DNA of 64,000 nt. Origin: Robertkochia aurantiaca (lineage in GTDB: Bacteria; Bacteroidota; Bacteroidia; Flavobacteriales; Flavobacteriaceae). The notes under the pieces were generated by a model. It was given only the letters and a program-made list of their open reading frames with translations. It was not told where the DNA came from and did no database searches. Both the position numbers and the translations under genes were made by a program. Positions within the stretch are counted from its first letter, which is position 1. Each line of letters opens with the position of its first letter. Location of the stretch: positions 1-64,000 of the forward strand of contig NZ_JAINZS010000005.1 of the NCBI RefSeq assembly GCF_020166495.1, given 5' to 3'. Below, piece by piece: positions 52,057 to 61,888 of the stretch.

Positions 52057-54507
52057 TTATAGTTTCTTGGCGTTCTTAACTTTTTGATTTGTGAGGGCGA
52101 TATCTATCACCTCACTCATTTCTGTGACATAATGAAACTTCAATCCTTTCAGATAATCAGCCTTGATCTCTTCCACATCTCTTTTGTTCTGTTCACATAG
52201 TATGATCTCTTTAATATGCGCTCTTTTAGCCGCAAGGATCTTCTCTTTAATACCTCCCACCGGGAGCACCTTACCCCTCAGCGTGATCTCTCCGGTCATC
52301 GCAATACTCTTTTTCACCTTCTTTTGTGTAAAGAGAGAAACCAGTGATGTAAGCATGGTGATACCGGCACTCGGTCCGTCTTTGGGTGTCGCTCCTTCCG
52401 GTACGTGGATGTGTACGTTATAGTTACCAAATACCTCAGGATCTATTCCGAGTTGTTCAGCATTAGACTTGATGTACTCCATGGCAATGGTCGCCGATTC
52501 TTTCATTACCTGCCCCAGATTCCCCGTAATATTAAGACTTCCTTTTCCTTTGGATAAAATAGACTCTATAAATAAGATATCACCTCCGACTCTGGTCCAT
52601 GCAAGACCGGTAACCACCCCGGCAATGTCGTTATTTTCATATTTATCTCTTTCAAGGCGGGCGGGTCCCAGGACCTTTTCAATATCATCGGAGGTAACCT
52701 TAACGTTATACTCTTCTTCCATCGCGATGGACTTAGCTGCGAAGCGAACCATTTTTGCGATCTGTTTTTCCAGGCCTCGCACCCCGGATTCCCGGGTATA
52801 TCCTTCTACGATCTTTTCCAGTTCCTTCTTACCTACCTTTAAGTCTGATTTTTTCAAACCGTGCTCCTCCAGTTGCTTTGGCAACAAGTGTCGTTTAGCG
52901 ATCTCAACCTTCTCTTCAATGGTATACCCATTCACGTTGATAACCTCCATACGGTCTCTCAAAGCAGGTTGAATGCTCGACAAATTATTAGCCGTCGCGA
53001 TGAACATCACTTTCGACAGATCATACCCCATCTCCAGGAAATTGTCATAGAATTCACTGTTCTGTTCCGGGTCCAGCACCTCCAGCATTGCAGATGAAGG
53101 ATCACCACTATGGCTCGAAGAAAGTTTATCGATCTCATCGAGTATGAAAACAGGGTTTGATGTACCCGCTTTTTTAATCGACTGTATGATACGGCCGGGC
53201 ATAGCTCCTATATAGGTTTTACGGTGACCGCGAATTTCGGCCTCATCACGCAGACCACCCAATGACATACGCACGTATTCACGACCCAGGGCTTCAGCTA
53301 CCGATTTCCCGAGTGAGGTTTTACCAACCCCGGGAGGTCCGTAAAGACACAGTATAGGTGACTTCATATCGTTCCTGAGCTTGAGAACCGCCAGGTATTC
53401 GATAATCCGGCGCTTAACATCCTCCAGTCCGTAATGATCCCTATCGAGTATTTTTTCAGCTCGTTTCAGGTCGAACTGGTCTTTGGAGAATTCATTCCAG
53501 GGTAATTCCAGGAATAGCTCCAGGTAATTTCTCTGAATGGAGTATTCGGCCACCTGGGGATTCATTCTCTGAAGTTTCATCAACTCCTTCTCGAAATGCT
53601 CTCCGACCTTTTTACTCCATTTCTTCTCTTTGGCCTGCTGCCGCATTTCCTGTATCTCGGTCTCAGAGGAAACCCCACCCAGTTCTTCCTGTATGGTTTT
53701 CATCTGCTGATGCAGGAAGTACTCGCGTTGTTGCTGATCAAGATCTGATTTCACCTTCGACTGAATATCATTTCTAAGTGCCAGCTTCTGAAATTCGACA
53801 TTCATGTGTTTGAGGGTGGCCAGGGCCCGTTCTTTCAGGTGACTGATCTCCAGCAGCTCCTGCTTTTCATCAACCTCCAGATTCATGTTGGCCGAGATGA
53901 AGTTGATAAGAAATGAGGAGCTCTCGATATTCTTGATCGCAAAGGAAGCCTCTGAAGGAATATTCGGGCTGTCTTTAATGATTTGCAGGGCAAGTTCCTT
54001 TACCGAATCGATGATGGTTTCGAATTCTTCATTCCCAGCTTCAGGCTTCACCTCAGGAAAATCCTTGATATCAGCCTTAAAATATGGATCTTCAGTGGTC
54101 AGCTCTTCGATCTCAAAGCGTTTCTTTCCCTGTATGATCACTGTGGTATTTCCATCGGGCATTTTCAACACCCGCAGGATCTTGGCAACCGTTCCGATCT
54201 TATGAAGGTCATCACTTCCCGGATCTTCAACGGTTTCATCTTTCTGAGCCACCACCCCGATCACCTTGGTGTCATTGGCTGCATCCTGTATCAGTTTGAT
54301 AGACTTATCTCTTCCCGCCGTAATAGGAATTACCACACCCGGAAACAATACCGTATTACGAAGAGGTAAAATAGGAAGGCTTTTAGGCAGCTCCTCCCTG
54401 TTTATCTCCTCCTCATCTTCCGGAGTCATTAAAGGGATCAGATCGGCATCATCATCGATATTCTGCAATGACAAACTGTCAATATTTATAAATTTTGAAT
54501 TGCTCAT
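52057..54507 (-). CDS. lon: Lon protease
   Basis: An 816-residue ATP-dependent cytoplasmic protease that degrades damaged and regulatory proteins. N-terminal LON substrate-binding domain (about 40-235, [20 protein letters not shown]), AAA+ module with Walker [21 protein letters not shown] (about 385-404) and Walker [12 protein letters not shown], and C-terminal Ser-Lys dyad: Ser in [12 protein letters not shown] (about 712) and Lys in [16 protein letters not shown] (about 753). Full length. 6 bp before cmk. Confidence 0.97.
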   Translation of the reverse strand: MSNSKFINIDSLSLQNIDDDADLIPLMTPEDEEEINREELPKSLPILPLRNTVLFPGVVIPITAGRDKSIKLIQDAANDTKVIGVVAQKDETVEDPGSDDLHKIGTVAKILRVLKMPDGNTTVIIQGKKRFEIEELTTEDPYFKADIKDFPEVKPEAGNEEFETIIDSVKELALQIIKDSPNIPSEASFAIKNIESSSFLINFISANMNLEVDEKQELLEISHLKERALATLKHMNVEFQKLALRNDIQSKVKSDLDQQQREYFLHQQMKTIQEELGGVSSETEIQEMRQQAKEKKWSKKVGEHFEKELMKLQRMNPQVAEYSIQRNYLELFLELPWNEFSKDQFDLKRAEKILDRDHYGLEDVKRRIIEYLAVLKLRNDMKSPILCLYGPPGVGKTSLGKSVAEALGREYVRMSLGGLRDEAEIRGHRKTYIGAMPGRIIQSIKKAGTSNPVFILDEIDKLSSSHSGDPSSAMLEVLDPEQNSEFYDNFLEMGYDLSKVMFIATANNLSSIQPALRDRMEVINVNGYTIEEKVEIAKRHLLPKQLEEHGLKKSDLKVGKKELEKIVEGYTRESGVRGLEKQIAKMVRFAAKSIAMEEEYNVKVTSDDIEKVLGPARLERDKYENNDIAGVVTGLAWTRVGGDILFIESILSKGKGSLNITGNLGQVMKESATIAMEYIKSNAEQLGIDPEVFGNYNVHIHVPEGATPKDGPSAGITMLTSLVSLFTQKKVKKSIAMTGEITLRGKVLPVGGIKEKILAAKRAHIKEIILCEQNKRDVEEIKADYLKGLKFHYVTEMSEVIDIALTNQKVKNAKKL

Positions 54508-54806
54508 AATTTCATTTAGGTCATTCTGTCACCCGGACAGATTTTTCTTTTTCTCTACAATTTCGCTGACACCCTGTATTTCATAAGGTTTTGCTTTAAA
54601 CAATGCGAATCCACGCAACCGTGCAAAGGGTATCGCTTTTCTTAAGACAATAGCTGTGCCAATTTGAATGTTCGAACAGGCTGCAACCGGCTCCGGCACT
54701 TTAAAACCACAGGAATATAAGAGATTCAACAAGTATTTTCTAATTTTTTTCAGCTGAAGTGTAACAAATGGAAAAATGATTCATCTTTATAATAAAGAAA
54801 TACTTT

Positions 54807-55364
54807 TTGAGCCAACCTGTAATACATATCGATACGCTTGTCGAGGGCTGTCGCAATGGAGACCGAAATGCCCAGATGGAATTATATAATCGCTATTACA
54901 AGGCGATGTACAATACCGCTGTGAGGATCGTAAAAGACAGTTTTGAAGCTGAAGATATCATGCAGGAATCGTTCTTGAAAGCTTTTACGAAGATCGACAC
55001 CTTCAGGGGTGAGGTAACATTCGGAGCCTGGCTGAAACGCATCGTGGTTAATGACAGCATTTATCATTACAGGCAAAAGCTGAAAAAAAATGAAATCGCT
55101 CTGGACACAGTAATGTACAGGGTTGAAGACAATGCAGGTAGTGACCCTGATCATGAGTTTACCGACATACAGGCTCAAAAAGTGTTGCAAACCATGAAAA
55201 TGCTGAAGGACAATTACCGCATTGCTTTAACCCTTCACCTGATCGAAGGATACGATTACGAGGAGATGGGTGAGATCCTGGAACTGAGCTATGCCAATTG
55301 CAGAACCACTGTTTCGCGAGCAAAAGAGAGTTTAAGAAAAAAACTGGCCGAGGCCGTATTATGA
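54807..55364 (+). CDS. ECF-type sigma-70 factor
   Basis: A 185-residue sigma factor with region 2 (about 12-80, LYNRYYKAMYNTAVRIVKDS, FEAEDIMQESFLKAF) and region 4 (about 118-183, LKDNYRIALTLHLIEGYDYE then EMGEILELSYANCRTTVSRA). It starts at TTG 54807, the only in-frame start before the conserved region. TGA overlaps the next ATG (ATGA), linking it to a membrane protein that fits an anti-sigma role. Envelope stress is the usual signal. The 298 bp upstream (54508-54806) contains no convincing gene. Confidence 0.92.
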   Translation: MSQPVIHIDTLVEGCRNGDRNAQMELYNRYYKAMYNTAVRIVKDSFEAEDIMQESFLKAFTKIDTFRGEVTFGAWLKRIVVNDSIYHYRQKLKKNEIALDTVMYRVEDNAGSDPDHEFTDIQAQKVLQTMKMLKDNYRIALTLHLIEGYDYEEMGEILELSYANCRTTVSRAKESLRKKLAEAVL

Positions 55365-55915
55365 AAGAAAAAGATAACATAGAAAAATTATTCGATTCAC
55401 TTCAGAATCAGTTTGACCTGGAAGAACCCAGGGCCGGACATCAAGACCGGTTCGCAGCACGCCTGGAAGCTCAGAGAAACTCTGAAGCTGATGGGTCTTC
55501 ACAAGGTAGCAGCTGGTGGAAAGTGCTTTCGGTTGCTGCAGCGATTACCCTTATAGTGACAGTGGCAGCATCGTTGTTTTTCACCCAGCAGCAAAACGAT
55601 CAAATGCCCGAAGAGTTTCAGAAGACCGAGTTCTATTTCGCATCGGTAATTGAAGAAGAGATGCAGAAGGTAGAAGCCGCGGCCACTCCGGAAACCCGCA
55701 AGTTGATAGATGACACCATGCTTCAGATGGAAAAGCTGGAATCAGATTATGAATTGCTGGTGGAAGAGCTCAGGGAAGAAGGCAACCGCAAACAGATTCT
55801 CCATGCGATGATCACCAATTTTGAAACCCGAATCAACCTTTTACAAGACGTATTAGACCGAATAGAAGAAATTAAAGAATTTAAATCCGACAATGATGAA
55901 GCGAATATTATTTAA
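55361..55915 (+). CDS. Probable anti-sigma factor, one helix
   Basis: A 184-residue bitopic membrane protein: cytoplasmic acidic N-terminus (1-51, with LFDSLQNQFDLEEPRAGHQD and RFAARL), TM helix (about 53-75, WKVLSVAAAITLIVTVAASL) and a periplasmic coiled coil (about 85-180, rich in Glu/Lys/Leu). Coupling to the sigma gene by ATGA overlap and the N-in topology suggest it binds the sigma and releases it on periplasmic signal; no HCC zinc motif is present, so it is not a ZAS type. The longer frame from 55298 overlaps the sigma gene and is rejected. The inference rests on context. Confidence 0.75.
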   Translation: MKEKDNIEKLFDSLQNQFDLEEPRAGHQDRFAARLEAQRNSEADGSSQGSSWWKVLSVAAAITLIVTVAASLFFTQQQNDQMPEEFQKTEFYFASVIEEEMQKVEAAATPETRKLIDDTMLQMEKLESDYELLVEELREEGNRKQILHAMITNFETRINLLQDVLDRIEEIKEFKSDNDEANII

Positions 55916-56975
55916 TACCACCCTGACTTTGATCTGCCTGCCACTATTGGCACTGGCATCGAACCCTAAATGGCAGGGACGATACACCAAAGAAAAGAAG
56001 ATCAACAAGGAATTCCAGGTAAATCCTGATGCCCTCCTGGAGATCGAAAACAGTTACGGAAATCTGTATCTTACCAGCTGGAACGAAAACCGGGTGGTTA
56101 TAGAGGTACATATCAAAACAAACTCAGATAATGAGAGTAAAGCCCAGAAAAAACTGGACGAAATAAGCGTAAGCTTTGAGAATAATCCCGGAATGGTCAG
56201 TGCCAAAACCAAATTTGAAAAAAGCAGCTGGAACTGGTCATGGGGTGGAAACAACAATGTGAGTATGGAAGTGAATTACATTGTAAAACTTCCCCGTACC
56301 AACCGCGTTGACCTCAGCAATGACTACGGGAGCATCAACCTTGACAAACTAGACGGGAAAGCGGTGATCAGCTGTGACTATGGCAGAATCGACATCGGTG
56401 AACTCAACCATTCCGACAACGAGATCAGTTTTGATTATACCTCAAAATCAGCCTTTGGATACATCAAAGGTGGTGAGATCAGGGCAGACTACAGCACTTA
56501 TGAAGTGGAGGAAGCCGAAAGACTTACTATTGCCGCCGACTATACCAACAGTACCCTAAAAAAGGTTAACACCCTTAACTATGCCTGCGATTACGGAAGC
56601 ATGAAGGTGGAAGAGGTCAACAATATTGAAGGAAGAGCCGATTACCTGTCCACCAAGATAGGAACGGTTCACGGCGACCTGAACATCAGCTCTGACTACG
56701 GCTCCATACGCATCGATGAATTGGCCGCTGACGCAGGAAATGTTCAGATCAGCACTGATTACACCGGCATCAGAATCGGCTACAACAGTGGCTACCATTT
56801 TGATTTTGAAATCAACACAGAATATGCCGGAATCAGCGGAGATACCGATTTCGATTACGATATTGTACGGGAAAAATCATCTGAGAAATATTATAAAGGC
56901 TACTACGGCAGCAAGGGTAAAAATACCATGAGAATCAGTTCTGATTACGGAAGCATTAAAATGAGCAAACAATAA
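55893..56975 (+). CDS. Exported DUF4097-like repeat protein
   Basis: A 360-residue exported protein with signal peptide ending LALA (about residue 22). The rest is a repeated beta unit of about 20 residues, visible as NDYGSINLDKL, CDYGRIDIGEL, CDYGSMKVEEV, SDYGSIRIDEL, TDYTGIRIGY and SDYGSIKMSK, so the chain probably folds as a right-handed beta-helix. It overlaps the anti-sigma gene by 23 bp (or 20 if the second Met is used) and is in its operon. No enzymatic motif; a surface or periplasmic structural or sensing role is inferred. Confidence 0.82.
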   Translation: MMKRILFNTTLTLICLPLLALASNPKWQGRYTKEKKINKEFQVNPDALLEIENSYGNLYLTSWNENRVVIEVHIKTNSDNESKAQKKLDEISVSFENNPGMVSAKTKFEKSSWNWSWGGNNNVSMEVNYIVKLPRTNRVDLSNDYGSINLDKLDGKAVISCDYGRIDIGELNHSDNEISFDYTSKSAFGYIKGGEIRADYSTYEVEEAERLTIAADYTNSTLKKVNTLNYACDYGSMKVEEVNNIEGRADYLSTKIGTVHGDLNISSDYGSIRIDELAADAGNVQISTDYTGIRIGYNSGYHFDFEINTEYAGISGDTDFDYDIVREKSSEKYYKGYYGSKGKNTMRISSDYGSIKMSKQ

Positions 56976-57001
56976 TAATCATCAATTAAAAATCGACTAT
57001 C

Positions 57002-57730
57002 ATGAAAAAAGTAATTTTTTTAACCGCCATGTTAATCACTACTCTCACCCAGGCTCAATGGTGGGGAAACGACACCGTTAAGGGGAATGGCGAAATGACC
57101 AAAGAAGTCAGGGAAACCTCAGACTACGACGAGATAAATGTTGCCGGGTCTTTCGATGTACTTCTAACCTCCGGCTCCGAGGGCAAAATTGAGGTGGAAG
57201 CAGAGGCCAACCTGATGGAGTATATCATAGTGGAAACCAATGGAAGTAAACTTAAAATCAAGACCGAAGACGGTTATAATCTGCGACCCAGCAACGGAAA
57301 TTCGATCGTGATCAGAGTACCTGTTGAAGAGATCGAAGAATTGAATCTTGCGGGATCTGGTGATGTGAGATCTGAAATAACCCTTAAGGCTTCTGAATTC
57401 GAAACCAGCCTGGCCGGATCCGGGAATATCAGCCTGGACCTTGAGGTGAGCGAACTTCACGCAAATATAGCCGGTTCCGGTGACATTATCCTCTCTGGAA
57501 GCAGCGATGATTTCGACTGCAATATTGCCGGATCTGGGGATATAGATGCCTTTGATCTGAAATCACGTGATGTAACGGTTTCCATAGCCGGTTCAGGAGA
57601 TGCCAATGTTTATTGCGATGGAATCCTGAAAGCCAGCATCGTAGGTTCAGGAGATGTGAATTACAAGGGCAATCCTACCAAAGAAGAAAGCCGATCAATG
57701 GGATCAGGTGACGTGAGTAAAGCAAAATAA
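57002..57730 (+). CDS. GIN/DUF2807 domain exported protein
   Basis: A 242-residue protein with signal peptide ending TQAQ (about residue 18) and a DUF2807 (head GIN) beta-helix. Its repeating hallmark is the G-S-G-D/N element: NLAGSGDVRSE, LAGSGNISLD, IAGSGDIILSG, IAGSGDIDAF, IAGSGDANVY and IVGSGDVNYKG, spaced about 20 residues, one rung per repeat. It follows the DUF4097-like gene by 26 bp and ends the operon at a terminator. The function is not established; a sigma-controlled envelope protein is likely. Confidence 0.9.
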   Translation: MKKVIFLTAMLITTLTQAQWWGNDTVKGNGEMTKEVRETSDYDEINVAGSFDVLLTSGSEGKIEVEAEANLMEYIIVETNGSKLKIKTEDGYNLRPSNGNSIVIRVPVEEIEELNLAGSGDVRSEITLKASEFETSLAGSGNISLDLEVSELHANIAGSGDIILSGSSDDFDCNIAGSGDIDAFDLKSRDVTVSIAGSGDANVYCDGILKASIVGSGDVNYKGNPTKEESRSMGSGDVSKAK

Positions 57731-57758
57731 CTATTATAACTTCAGAATGAATTAAAAG

Positions 57759-57790
57759 GAACCTGTTCTATTACGACAGGTTCTTTTTTT
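57759..57790 (+). terminator. Terminator of sigma operon
   Basis: GAACCTGT (57759-57766) pairs with ACAGGTTC (57776-57783) around a 9-base loop, then seven T. The T-run overlaps the stop codon of the reverse-strand gene at 57789. Confidence 0.93.
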
Positions 57791-58088
57791 ATATACTCCT
57801 TTGGTTATTTGAATAGACAGAGTCCTTCGTTCGAGTCTCCTTTCTGAACCTGAACCGGTTCTTTTCATTCAGGTCATCAGAGAAAGGGATATAAAAGAAC
57901 TTCAGCTGGTTCAATTTATCTTTAGGTGTATCTCTGGAATCGATTAAATACACTTCGTAAGGCACCAGCATTTCAGGGAACAACTCCGGCAGCTCGGTTT
58001 GGGGTGAGATTACCGGATATTCCTGAGCATTCAACCATACGGGTAGTGCGATAAAAACTAAAAAACAGATGTTTTTCAACCATTTCAT
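57789..58088 (-). CDS. Small exported hypothetical protein, 99 residues
   Basis: The frame starts MKWLKNICFLVFIALPVWLN with a signal peptide ending LNAQ (about residue 22). The mature part is acidic, then basic, with LVPYEVYLIDSRDTPKDKL, FFYIPFSDDLNEKNRF and RFRKETRTKD. No family is recognised. It is convergent with the sigma operon, and its TAA overlaps the terminator's T-run. It is probably real because of the signal peptide and length. Confidence 0.6.
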   Translation of the reverse strand: MKWLKNICFLVFIALPVWLNAQEYPVISPQTELPELFPEMLVPYEVYLIDSRDTPKDKLNQLKFFYIPFSDDLNEKNRFRFRKETRTKDSVYSNNQRSI

Positions 58089-58160
58089 AACCTCAGTAAG
58101 ATAGGCTTACCTGCTGGTTCATTCAAAAGGAATATTCCCCGTTTTCATCCTTGTGGAAAT

Positions 58161-58192
58161 AAAAAGCCCGTGGGATTTCCACGAGCTTTTTA
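58161..58192 (-). terminator. Terminator of trxB
   Basis: AGCCCGTGG (58165-58173) pairs with CCACGAGCT (58179-58187) with one mismatch; on the reverse strand five T follow. It lies 25 bases after the trxB stop. Confidence 0.8.
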
Positions 58193-58212
58193 ATTCTATA
58201 TCACTATAATTC

Positions 58213-59181
58213 TCAGGCTTCCACCTCTTCTTTACTTTCTACGGCTGCAAGATATCGTTCAGCATCAAGTGCTGCCATACATCCTGTTCCGGCTGCGGTA
58301 ATCGCCTGCCTGTAAACCTTGTCCTGCACATCTCCACTGGCAAAGACTCCTGGAACATTGGTCTTGGTAGATTTACCGTCGGTTTGTATATAACCGGTCT
58401 CATCCATGGTCAACTGACCTTTGAAGATCTCTGTATTCGGTTTGTGGCCTATGGCTATAAAAAGTCCCGTTACCGGAATCACCTCTTTTTCGCCTGTCTC
58501 ATTATTGAAAACCCTGATTCCTTCTACCACCTGATCACCTAAAACCTCTTCGATCTCAGTATAGTAACGAACTTCGAGATTCTTGGTGCTATTTACACGG
58601 TGCTGCATCGCTTTAGAGGCACGCATCTCCCCTTTTCTGACCAGCATGGTCACCTTGCTGCAAATATTCGCAAGATAGGTTGCTTCCTCAGCCGCGGTAT
58701 CACCACCCCCTACGATGGCAACATCCTGACCTTTGTAGAAAAAGCCGTCACAAACCGCACAGGCAGACACACCCCCGCCTCGCAGACGCTGTTCACTGGG
58801 AAGGCCCAGGTATTTTGCGGTGGCTCCTGTGGCGATGATGATCGATTCGGCATGAATCTCGTGTTTGTCATCAACTATAGCTTTATGTACTCCTCCATGT
58901 TCTTTTGAAAGTTCGACCTTGGTCACCATTCCCATGCGAACCTGGGTACCAAAACGCTCAGCCTGCTTCTGCAGGTCCATCATAAGCGCCGGACCGTCTA
59001 TACCTTCCGGATAACCGGGAAAGTTATCTACCTCAGTGGTTGTAGTTAACTGTCCGCCCGGTTCCAGCCCGGTATACATAACAGGTTTCAGATCAGCACG
59101 TGAAGCATAGATCGCTGCAGTATACCCTGCAGGTCCTGACCCGATGATCAGACACTTTACATTTTCTGCTTTTTCAGCCAT
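58213..59181 (-). CDS. trxB: Thioredoxin-disulfide reductase
   Basis: Reduces thioredoxin with NADPH through FAD. The 322-residue enzyme has an FAD GxGxxG (IGSGPAGYTAA, about 12-22), the redox pair CAVC in CAVCDGFFYK (about 139-142), NADPH site VGGGDTAAEEATYL and the C-terminal FASGDVQDKVYRQ. ATG 59181 (MAEKAENVK) is chosen over an earlier Met because the TACATTTG -7 element (59206-59213) would overlap the longer frame. It supplies electrons for the thioredoxin-like and peroxidase proteins encoded at 21-32 kb. Confidence 0.96.
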   Translation of the reverse strand: MAEKAENVKCLIIGSGPAGYTAAIYASRADLKPVMYTGLEPGGQLTTTTEVDNFPGYPEGIDGPALMMDLQKQAERFGTQVRMGMVTKVELSKEHGGVHKAIVDDKHEIHAESIIIATGATAKYLGLPSEQRLRGGGVSACAVCDGFFYKGQDVAIVGGGDTAAEEATYLANICSKVTMLVRKGEMRASKAMQHRVNSTKNLEVRYYTEIEEVLGDQVVEGIRVFNNETGEKEVIPVTGLFIAIGHKPNTEIFKGQLTMDETGYIQTDGKSTKTNVPGVFASGDVQDKVYRQAITAAGTGCMAALDAERYLAAVESKEEVEA

Positions 59182-59396
59182 ATTTCTTGATTTATTATCG
59201 ATTAACAAATGTACTTTATTTTACTAAAATGCCCTCGTGAGTGCAAGCAAAATCTTGAAAGGTTCGAGACCATATAAAATGATCATTTACTTAGACGCAC
59301 GCAAATATCTTTGATTACAGTTGAATGATTTTCAATGATTTTTTGTAATTTAATAGTGACAATTCGCTGAATTTCAACTTTTTAATACATAAAAAC

Positions 59397-59846
59397 ATGA
59401 AATCAATTCTTTTCACCATCGGCTGTATTTTTGCTTTGATACTAATTTCCTTTAAAACGACTGAAACTACCGATAAACATACCATTGAGGGTATCTGGGA
59501 ACTCGTCGATCAATATACCTATGATGGCGAAAACGTGGTCGATACCATTGAAACCAGTGAAGGCTACCGTCAGATCAAAATGTATACAGACGGAAAGGTC
59601 ATGTGGACCCGTTTTGTTCCTCAGGATTCAGTGGAATGGTTCGGTTACGGTTCCTATATCGTTACCGACAGCAGCCTGATCGAAACACTTGAGTACGGTT
59701 CTGCCTCAATGATGCAAATCATCGATACGATGAGGGTCTTTACCTTTAAACTGGATCTGAAAGATGATTATTACAGTCAGATCACCCTTGATAGCGACGG
59801 TGATCCCATATTCTCTGAAAATTATAAAAGAATCGGTCCGAAATAA
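59397..59846 (+). CDS. Lipocalin-like exported protein
   Basis: A 149-residue protein starting with a hydrophobic helix (MKSILFTIGCIFALILISF), then EGIWELVDQYTYDGENVVDT and later FGYGSYIVTDSSLIETL. The GxW (GIWELV) and short beta strands fit a lipocalin-like or DUF4488 barrel. Function unknown. Promoter-like TATCTTTG is at 59306-59313. Confidence 0.7.
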   Translation: MKSILFTIGCIFALILISFKTTETTDKHTIEGIWELVDQYTYDGENVVDTIETSEGYRQIKMYTDGKVMWTRFVPQDSVEWFGYGSYIVTDSSLIETLEYGSASMMQIIDTMRVFTFKLDLKDDYYSQITLDSDGDPIFSENYKRIGPK

Positions 59847-59890
59847 CAGCATGCCCGTATAAACCTGACCAGCAAAGTTGATATTAGCCG

Positions 59891-61264
59891 CTAAAAATTA
59901 AAATTGGTAACCAGATTCACCTGGTGAAAATTACTACGGTTAAAAATAACATCAGGTGATACTTCATTGACGTTCCACTTATAAACATATAACAGGTCTA
60001 ATTCAAGATTTTTAAGGAATCCCTGAAAATCATAGTGCAGTCTTGAATTTACCTGGTAATATTCATCCTTTCCATATTTGTTGAATACAAAATTATCTGC
60101 CTCAGCACCAAACACTCTTGTAAAGTCTAAACCAAGATTCAGGTTTCTAACTCTACCCGGGTAAATATCCCCCCTTAGGGTAAGAACATCCACATCACCA
60201 AATCCCTCCAGCCTGGATCGGGGTACCGAAGTAAAAACCCTGTCTCTGCCCAACTCCCGGGGAAATAAAAAACGACCTGAATCAAACGCATGAGAAAAAG
60301 ACAGGCTTACAGCGTAGCCTCGGTCAGACATGCCTGCGTTCACGCTTATAACCTGCCCGTTTTCCCCCGGTTGAACATATCGATCAGGCTCCGGCAGATC
60401 CCGCTGTTGCTCCAAAGGCCACTGGTAGAGATACTGTAACCCGCCGAACCAGTTATTCTTCTCAAATACAGCCTGCAGCCAAACAGTGTTCATGATCCTG
60501 TCCAGGTACCATTCGTGAAACTCCAGTGAAAATGCGTCAATCGAATAGCTGTAATTGAGAAGGGCGATTCCATTTGACCCGGTCTTTTCATTATATTCAG
60601 CCGGGTCACCATTGGGAAGATAACCATTATTCTCCAGGCCGATTGCTTCGTTGAAGTCATACCACTCTACCGTTGATCTTGGAGAAACCCGGTTGATCCA
60701 GGCAGCATTAAGACGATGTTCAACAGCCGGTTGCCAATACAGCCAGCTGCCATTAAAAGCAAAAGGCTTCATACGTTCGTCACTTTCATTCAGCAAGGGT
60801 GTGTTCTGAATCTCCATCTTCCCGTAAGTGATATAGCCACTGTGAAACCGTTAGGTGATGTATAATTCTTCGAGACGATCAAGATCATTAAAATTATGAG
60901 GATCGGTAATATCATAAAGCTCGAATTCCCATCTGGCCATTTCACCCACAGTGGGATCTGCCCTGTTGAGATCTGAAGAGAACGTGCGATAGGTAAATAT
61001 ACCTTTAACTCCTGCTTCGAATCCCTTCCAGTTTGAGGTGCGAATGGCAATTGCACCCCCGGTGGCATTCGTATAATAATCCGTCAGTTCTCCTTCATTC
61101 AGGGTACTCATGAAGTAGTTTCTTATATGGCCGTGAAAATGGGCCTTTCCGAAAATATCAGACAATTTCTTGTCTTCCGTTTCAATTCCGTGCTGCTGCC
61201 CCTTGACGACATTTGCCCCTAACAACAGCAGTACCGGCAACATCAAAAATCTTTTCCCTTTCAT
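59891..61264 (-). pseudogene. OprD-like porin gene interrupted by an in-frame stop
   Basis: The 458-codon reverse frame runs from ATG 61262-61264 to TAA 59891-59893, broken once by TAA at 60851-60853. The two parts stay in phase: RLEELYIT-stop-RFHSGYITYGKMEIQNTP. The first 137 codons hold the signal peptide (ending VKGQ) and early strands; the rest gives the barrel with GSWLYWQPAVEH, LLNYSYSIDAFSLEFHEWYL and C-terminal NLVTNFNF ending in Phe. OprD-type porins form substrate-specific channels. Nothing else is damaged, so the mutation is recent, a sequencing error or read through. Confidence 0.75.
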
Positions 61265-61365
61265 AAATTACATTATCCATCAGTGAATTCCATGTCTGAC
61301 GCAGAACATCAGAAAAAACCATTAATCATAAAATCCATTGAACAAAGTAAACCTGAAAAGCCGTC

Positions 61366-61830
61366 TCAGTCAGTAACCTTGGTTACGTCAGGAAAAAACC
61401 GTGAAGTCTGCCTCGAATATGCTTCGTACGAACTGTATCGTTCTTTCAGAAGCTTCTCTTCAAAGTTCGATTTATAATAAAAGAAAATGTAGAGCACTCC
61501 AGCGATCAGGAGTTTGTAGAAAGAAGTATCAAAGATGGCATACCCCGTGGCCACAAGAATAATACCACCGTAAATAGGGTGTCTTACCCACTTAAAAATT
61601 CCGTTGGTGATCAGTTCAGAGTTTCTTCCGGGTGAAGGAAAAGGCGAAAGATTGGTATTAAGCCGAAGCAAAGCAAGTATAACCATAATAAGACCGGAGG
61701 CCATGAGAATAACCCCGGCTGTTGCCCACAGATAATGGCCCTGCCATGTAACCATGCTGACGGGTATCAGATACACCCCAAACAATATAAATTGCGAACA
61801 TACCCAGATATAGTCTTTCATTGTTTTCAT
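61366..61830 (-). CDS. Isoprenylcysteine methyltransferase-like membrane protein
   Basis: A 154-residue integral membrane protein with four helices and the ICMT/PEMT-like methyltransferase end: GIFKWVRHPIYGGIILVATG (about 93-112) and LLKERYSSYEAYSRQTSRFF. Family members methylate small molecules, lipids or Cys using SAM. ATG 61828-61830 (MKTMKDY) is chosen because a terminator hairpin occupies 61840-61867 between the preceding gene and this one; the longer frame (61878) would start inside it. Substrate unknown. Confidence 0.8.
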   Translation of the reverse strand: MKTMKDYIWVCSQFILFGVYLIPVSMVTWQGHYLWATAGVILMASGLIMVILALLRLNTNLSPFPSPGRNSELITNGIFKWVRHPIYGGIILVATGYAIFDTSFYKLLIAGVLYIFFYYKSNFEEKLLKERYSSYEAYSRQTSRFFPDVTKVTD

Positions 61831-61839
61831 ATAAACATA

Positions 61840-61867
61840 AAAGCAGGAGGTATTATCCTCCTGCTTT
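61840..61867 (-). terminator. Hairpin after SQR-like gene
   Basis: AAAGCAGGAGG (61840-61850) pairs perfectly with CCTCCTGCTTT (61857-61867) around a 6-base loop. On the reverse strand it is followed by TTATG-type T-rich sequence. It separates the SQR-like gene from the methyltransferase gene and sets its start. Confidence 0.75.
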
Positions 61868-61888
61868 AAATCAATCAATTAAACCAAT

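Noticed and set aside
54529-54732. 67-codon reverse frame upstream of lon
   Set aside because: No signal, domain or clear promoter; probably leader DNA. Left as a finding on the empty interval.
60790-61068. Frameshift explanation for the broken porin
   Set aside because: The frames before and after the stop are in the same phase (36 bases from TAA to the next ATG), so a nonsense codon, not a frameshift, splits it.
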